Shown piece by piece: positions 6,296-9,516 of a stretch of DNA of 9,516 bases (positions within the stretch are counted from its first letter, which is position 1; every line of letters begins with the position of its first letter). Origin of the DNA: Chloroflexota bacterium. GTDB taxonomy: Bacteria; Chloroflexota; Dormibacteria; Dormibacterales; Dormibacteraceae. The DNA lies in NCBI GenBank assembly GCA_005888075.1, contig VBKD01000162.1, positions 1 through 9,516 of the forward strand, given 5' to 3'. A program made the translations under genes and the position numbers. The notes beneath the pieces are model-generated. The model had not been told where the DNA came from. It searched no databases and saw nothing but the letters and a program-made list of their open reading frames with translations.

Positions 6296-7060
6296 ATGCC
6301 CACGCGACAGCGCAGACGGCGGTCAAGTGTTTCTCTCGACGCGGTCCAACCGTACCGGCGAGATGGTCGCGCTCCGACCGGCTCACTGCACGAATATCTG
6401 CGCCGCCTGATCCTCGATGGCGCGATCCCCAATGGCGCGAGCATCTCGCAGGTCGAGCTCGCCGAGCGGCTTGGTGTCAGCCGGACCCCATTGCGCGAGG
6501 CGATGCGAATGCTGCAGGCCGAGGGCATCGTCGAGGCGGAGCACAACCGACGTGCCCATGTCACCTCTCTCGACGTGGGCGACATCGATACCGTGTATGG
6601 ATGCCGGGTCCTGCTCGAAGCGACTGGCGTTCTCGTCACCGTTCCGCTCCTCGACAAGGCAAAGATCGGCGAGCTGGCCGACGCGGTCGAGACGATGCGC
6701 AAGCACGCCGCGGACACGAACACGGAGACTTGGGCGCGGGCGCATCGGCGGTTCCACCGCGCGTTGATCCCGGAGGCCGGCCTCGAGTTCGCCCGCACCC
6801 TTTCGACGTACTTCGACCGGGCAGAGAGGTTTCGGCGCATGTTCCAAACCGAAGAGATCCAGAGCGGCGTACGCCTGCTGGAAGAGCACGAGGCGATCCT
6901 CAAGTCGTGCAGGTCAAAGAATGCGAGCAAGACCGCCTCGCTCGTCGCGCGCCACTCCGCGCGAGCCGCGCTCACGCTGATGGCGCAGATCGCGCCCGAG
7001 CGTGAGCCAACCCTGGTCCGCACGGCCTTGCAGCTCTTCTCCGCTCTCGACTCAGACTGA
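6296..7060 (+). CDS. GntR-family transcriptional regulator, FadR/FCD subfamily
   Basis: The 254-residue protein has an N-terminal winged helix: LHEYLRRLILDGAIPNGASISQVELAERLGVSRTPLREAMRMLQAEGIVE (31-80), which is the classic GntR signature. The C-terminal all-helical FCD ligand domain spans about 95-235 and keeps candidate metal-binding histidines in AHRRFHRAL (H150, H154), EEHEAIL (H198) and ARHSARAAL (H220). FCD regulators usually bind small carboxylic acids and repress a neighbouring catabolic operon. Here the divergent amidohydrolase-VOC-FAH-MDR operon is the obvious target, and autoregulation through the 30-base spacer is likely. The basic first 30 residues (TRQRRRR) precede the domain. 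No Shine-Dalgarno sequence is seen at ATG 6296, and no better in-frame start precedes the helix-turn-helix. The gene ends three bases before the convergent DUF6081-like stop. Confidence 0.93.
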   Translation: MPTRQRRRRSSVSLDAVQPYRRDGRAPTGSLHEYLRRLILDGAIPNGASISQVELAERLGVSRTPLREAMRMLQAEGIVEAEHNRRAHVTSLDVGDIDTVYGCRVLLEATGVLVTVPLLDKAKIGELADAVETMRKHAADTNTETWARAHRRFHRALIPEAGLEFARTLSTYFDRAERFRRMFQTEEIQSGVRLLEEHEAILKSCRSKNASKTASLVARHSARAALTLMAQIAPEREPTLVRTALQLFSALDSD

Positions 7061-7063
7061 ATT

Positions 7064-7786
7064 TCAGCCGCTCGTCACCGTCAGGTGCCGCCAGCTGCCG
7101 CGCGCCCCTTGGCCGTGCACCGAGGTGCTGCCATTGGCGCCGGGTGGCTTCAGCGTGCAGACGATCAGTCCGAGGGTGACCGACTTGATCTCGACCGGGA
7201 TCCCCTCCGTCCGGTAGAACGGCGTTCCGTCCACCTTCCACTGGGCCGAGCGAGCCTTCGCGTTCAGCTCGATCTCGTAGGTCCGGAACGTGCCTGGTGA
7301 GTTGATCGCGACGAAAGGCGACTGGATGATCCAGCTGAAGGAACCGCCTTCAGGAGTCACTCCTGGAATCGGCAGCCTTTCGTAGAGGGCGCCGATACGA
7401 GTCGCGCTCAGCATCCAGTCGAAGATCATGCCGGTGGAGAAATCGGCCACGACCAGGCCGATCCATCCGTCTGTCAAGTCGTCCGGGTTGCCGTTGTAAT
7501 TCTCGGCCGCCATCTCGGCGGAGATCCGTGTGACGCCGTCCGACGCGACCGTCATGGGCTGAGGAGTAACGAGCAGATGCTTCGGGTCGTCGAGCATGTG
7601 GACGGTGTCGTGCTTCAGGCGAAATGGATCGACCGTGATCTGCATCGTGCCGCCATGTGCCTCGACCTTTGCATTCGGGTCGCCATAGGACCACATGCTG
7701 CCGTCGGGAGTCGGAAGCTGAAGAGCAACCCACTTCGCCGGATCCACGGCTCCCTCGGTGAAAGTGTCGTACTCGAGCACGGTCAT
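7064..7786 (-). CDS. DUF6081-like protein of unknown function
   Basis: This 240-residue protein has no signal peptide or membrane segment, so it is likely cytoplasmic. It resembles, from memory, the DUF6081 family of actinobacteria and relatives: YDTFTEG near the N-terminus, AKVEAHGGTMQITVDPF (39-55), KHDTVHMLDDPKHLLVT (58-74), AAENYNGNPDDLTDGW (93-108), FSTGMIFDWMLSATRIGALYERLP (116-139), and a C-terminal VHGQGARGSW (223-232). The regular beta-strand pattern and Gly/Trp-rich turns suggest a jelly-roll or concanavalin-like beta sandwich; this is inference. No catalytic motif is recognised. The start at ATG 7786 is chosen because it forms an ATGA overlap with the upstream cupin stop and has AAGGAGG about ten bases upstream; a start at 7810 would enter the cupin gene. 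It is last in the SDR-cupin-cupin operon and convergent with GntR. Confidence 0.85.
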   Translation of the reverse strand: MTVLEYDTFTEGAVDPAKWVALQLPTPDGSMWSYGDPNAKVEAHGGTMQITVDPFRLKHDTVHMLDDPKHLLVTPQPMTVASDGVTRISAEMAAENYNGNPDDLTDGWIGLVVADFSTGMIFDWMLSATRIGALYERLPIPGVTPEGGSFSWIIQSPFVAINSPGTFRTYEIELNAKARSAQWKVDGTPFYRTEGIPVEIKSVTLGLIVCTLKPPGANGSTSVHGQGARGSWRHLTVTSG

Positions 7787-8274
7787 TTCTTTGCGCCCTC
7801 CTTGTCCCACTGTGGGAGCTGAATGATCTCGAGACCATGCTCGGCCGCGAGACGCTTGTACTTCTCGGTGTCCAGCACCTGGCCGGGGGGCGGGAGCTCT
7901 ATTCGAGGCGCGGGCTGACCCATCTTCTTATGGAAGACCTCGAGGCCGGCCGGAATCGCGATCTGAAGCAGGTGGCATTCGGTTTCGAACCGAAGCCGGT
8001 GCGGCACGTCGCGTGGCAGCCAGATGAACGCACCTGGGCCCGCCGTCACGGTCTCGTCGCCGCACGTGCACGAGATTCTGCCCTCGAGGAGGTACCAGCC
8101 CTCGTCCTCATGGTGATGGACGTGGAGAGGGGTCTGTCCGGCCGGCGTTTTGAAGTCGAGGAGGCCGAGCGCGCCGCCGGTTTGGTCACCGCTCGCTTTG
8201 ATCGTCATCAAGATCTGGAGGTACCAGATCGGGTCGCCACCTTCCGCGTCCAGGGCAAAGAACTCGTTCGACAT
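7783..8274 (-). CDS. Small cupin-domain protein (second cupin)
   Basis: A monocupin of 163 residues. Cupin motif 1 is AGQTPLHVHHHEDEGWYLLEG (45-65), with H51, H53 and E58 as metal ligands and extra His54/His55. Motif 2 is GAFIWLPRDVPHRLRF (81-96), with H92 as the fourth ligand and Asp in place of the usual Gly. Such single-cupin proteins include quercetinase-like dioxygenases and sugar or thiol-handling enzymes; the substrate is unknown here. A pair CTCG (69-73) of cysteines lies after motif 1. The start is ATG 8274, where the sequence becomes protein-like (MSNEFFALDAEGG); no Shine-Dalgarno sequence is seen. The upstream cupin frame overlaps it by 89 bases in another frame, unlike the four-base overlaps elsewhere. 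Its stop overlaps the DUF6081-like start as ATGA. Confidence 0.86.
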   Translation of the reverse strand: MSNEFFALDAEGGDPIWYLQILMTIKASGDQTGGALGLLDFKTPAGQTPLHVHHHEDEGWYLLEGRISCTCGDETVTAGPGAFIWLPRDVPHRLRFETECHLLQIAIPAGLEVFHKKMGQPAPRIELPPPGQVLDTEKYKRLAAEHGLEIIQLPQWDKEGAKK

Positions 8275-8743
8275 ATGCGTAGCGCCGGCGCAGCTCGGCC
8301 ACCTTGTCCGGATCCGGCCGGCCTTCGGCTGCGCGGAGCATCGCCGCGAGCTCATCCAGGTAATCCTCATGGCCCGACGGCGCGGCCTGGAACAAGACGC
8401 GCGCCGGCTCCTTCGTCGGATTGGCGAATGCGTGCGGGCATCCCGGCGGTATGAAGAGCAACGAACCCGGACCGCCGCGGAGAAACCGTTGCCCCGAGCG
8501 AGACCGCCACTCGTGCCAGTCGGGTTGGGATCGCGATTGGGGTTCGAATGCGAGCAGGTCGAGCTCGCCTTCCAGCACGTAGAACAACTCCTGCGCCGCC
8601 GAATGCACGTGCGCGCCGACGTCAAAACCCGGCGGCACGACAATCTCGAACGTCGAGGCGACGGCTGGATCGCCGCCGGGCACCTTGAGAATCACGTTGA
8701 GCCCACCCCCGCCGATCACGCGACCTGAGCCCGGAGGCAACAT
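8186..8743 (-). CDS. Small cupin-domain protein (first cupin)
   Basis: A monocupin of 185 residues that matches both cupin consensus motifs exactly: G(X)5HXH(X)4E(X)6G at GFDVGAHVHSAAQELFYVLEG (39-59; H45, H47, E52) and G(X)5PXG(X)2H(X)3N at GSLLFIPPGCPHAFAN (93-108; H104). A metal-dependent oxygenase or isomerase role is possible; the substrate is not predictable. A helical C-terminal piece (about 126-155, EDYLDELAAMLRAAEG...) ends in RRRY, after which residues 157-185 run out of frame through the second cupin and look non-native, so the natural C-terminus may be near base 8275. The start is ATG 8743, 16 bases after the SDR stop; TTG just upstream is an alternative. It is translated in an operon with the SDR before it and the second cupin after it. 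Confidence 0.84.
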   Translation of the reverse strand: MLPPGSGRVIGGGGLNVILKVPGGDPAVASTFEIVVPPGFDVGAHVHSAAQELFYVLEGELDLLAFEPQSRSQPDWHEWRSRSGQRFLRGGPGSLLFIPPGCPHAFANPTKEPARVLFQAAPSGHEDYLDELAAMLRAAEGRPDPDKVAELRRRYAYVERVLCPGRGRWRPDLVPPDLDDDQSER

Positions 8744-8759
8744 CAAGCCGTCACGCAAC

Positions 8760-9516
8760 CTAGTGCATCTCCCAGCCGCCGTCCACGTTGAAAGTCGCGC
8801 CGGTGATGTTCTTGGCCCGGTCCGAGGCCAGGAAGGCAACCATCTCGCCGAGGTCGCGTGGCGTCTGGAAGCGCTTGAGCGGGATACGCTGCCGGAACCA
8901 CTCCCATCCTTCCTCGACCGTCTGGCCCTGCATCGCCGAGAACTGCTCGACCACGCGGCCGTGAAGGGCGGTTTCAACGATTCCGGGACAAACGTTGTTG
9001 GCGGTGATCCCATACGGAGCCAGCTCGTGGGCGAGGCACTGCGTGATGCCGATGATGGCGAACTTCGACGCGGCGTACGGAACGATCATCGCGAAGCCGG
9101 TCTGGCCGACGATCGAGGCGACGTTGATGATGCGGCCCGAACCCTGCTTGATTAGCGACGGCACGACCGCCCGTGTCGTCAGGAAGACGCCCCGCAGATT
9201 GATATCGAGGACCCGATCGAACTCCTCCTCGGTCAGGTCCTGGATCGGCGCTGGGTTCGGGCCCACGCCGGCGTTGTTGACCAGCACGTCGATGCGGCCA
9301 AACTTCTCGAGCGTCTTGTCGACGAGATTCTTGGCCGAGTCGGCCTTACGCACATCGTGCTTGACCGCCAGGTGGCCAGAACCAAGCTTCTGGGCGCTCT
9401 CCTGCGCCTCGTCGTAGAGGATATCCGCGAGCACGACGCAGCCTCCCTGGTCGGCCACGGCCTCCGCGATCCCGAGGCCGATGCCCCGGGCCCCACCGGT
9501 GACGATGACAACCTTG
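8760..9516 (-). CDS. Short-chain dehydrogenase/reductase (SDR), 5' end cut by window
   Basis: About 251 residues are visible, so only a few N-terminal residues are missing (family size about 250-260). The dinucleotide motif is TGGARGIGLGIAEAV, ADI at the end of strand 2 (an acidic residue) suggests NAD(H), NNAGVG is the conserved Asn-Asn-Ala-Gly, and the catalytic tetrad is Asn in LDINLRG, Ser in NVASIVGQTG, and Tyr/Lys in YAASK. ANNVCPGIVET and the C-terminal NITGATFNVDGGWEMH complete a classical SDR, similar to 3-oxoacyl-ACP reductase/FabG-like and cyclohexanol or diol dehydrogenases. The reaction is probably oxidation of an alcohol or diol intermediate; the substrate is unknown. It is the first visible gene of the minus-strand operon with the cupins and the DUF6081-like gene, and the true start lies past the right edge. 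Confidence 0.93.
   Translation of the reverse strand, partial: KVVIVTGGARGIGLGIAEAVADQGGCVVLADILYDEAQESAQKLGSGHLAVKHDVRKADSAKNLVDKTLEKFGRIDVLVNNAGVGPNPAPIQDLTEEEFDRVLDINLRGVFLTTRAVVPSLIKQGSGRIINVASIVGQTGFAMIVPYAASKFAIIGITQCLAHELAPYGITANNVCPGIVETALHGRVVEQFSAMQGQTVEEGWEWFRQRIPLKRFQTPRDLGEMVAFLASDRAKNITGATFNVDGGWEMH

Noticed and set aside
6417..6440. 9-bp direct repeat ATGGCGCGA (6417-6425 and 6432-6440)
   Set aside because: It lies inside the conserved GntR helix-turn-helix coding sequence and is explained by the codons for a Asp-Gly-Ala/Asn-Gly-Ala segment.
8275..8643. Extended N-terminus for the second cupin
   Set aside because: The extra residues are Arg/Ser-rich and are the wrong-frame reading of the first cupin; protein-like sequence starts at ATG 8274.
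8744..9013. Extended N-terminus for the first cupin reaching into the SDR
   Set aside because: Wrong-frame reading of the SDR C-terminus; a start at 8743 after the SDR stop is sufficient.
1..9516. CRISPR array, IS element, tRNA/rRNA, phage or toxin-antitoxin system
   Set aside because: No regularly spaced repeats, transposase motifs, structural RNA sequences or such genes were seen; nearly all bases are used by metabolic and regulatory genes.

Overview
The window is dense, GC-rich bacterial DNA from one catabolic-looking locus. It holds eleven protein genes and no stretch over 35 bases without a gene. There are no RNA genes, insertion sequences or CRISPR arrays. A luciferase-like (probably F420- or FMN-dependent) oxidoreductase, a DUF6081-like protein, starts without ribosome binding sites next to divergent promoters, and high GC fit an environmental, probably soil, actinobacterium or a Chloroflexota/Dormibacterota relative. 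The sequence alone does not fix the phylum.

Layout from left to right: (1) a minus-strand luciferase-like oxidoreductase cut by the left edge; (2) a 30-base divergent promoter with a near-perfect 14-bp palindrome; (3) a plus-strand pair, a MarR-type regulator and an EntE/DhbE-type aryl-acid adenylating enzyme; (4) a compact minus-strand operon read from about 6265 down to 2683: amidohydrolase, VOC/extradiol-dioxygenase-like protein, fumarylacetoacetate-hydrolase-family protein, medium-chain dehydrogenase; (5) a plus-strand GntR/FCD regulator divergent from that operon; (6) a second minus-strand operon entering from the right edge: SDR dehydrogenase, two small cupins, DUF6081-like protein.

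Inference about function: an aromatic or similar carboxylic acid is activated by the adenylating enzyme, oxidised or ring-cleaved by the dioxygenase-like, cupin and flavin enzymes, and processed by hydrolases of the amidohydrolase and FAH families, with SDR and MDR enzymes for redox steps. The adenylating enzyme carries a Cys and a Leu at the two pocket positions that in this family separate salicylate-type from 2,3-dihydroxybenzoate-type enzymes. No NRPS carrier protein or siderophore gene is visible, so catabolism is more likely than siderophore synthesis.

The most unusual points are: the N-terminus of the adenylating enzyme is encoded in a different frame directly behind the MarR domain, with no start codon, as if a MarR-ligase fusion were split by a one-base shift; the VOC protein appears to have lost the part of its second domain that carries a metal ligand; and the two cupin frames overlap by 89 bases.
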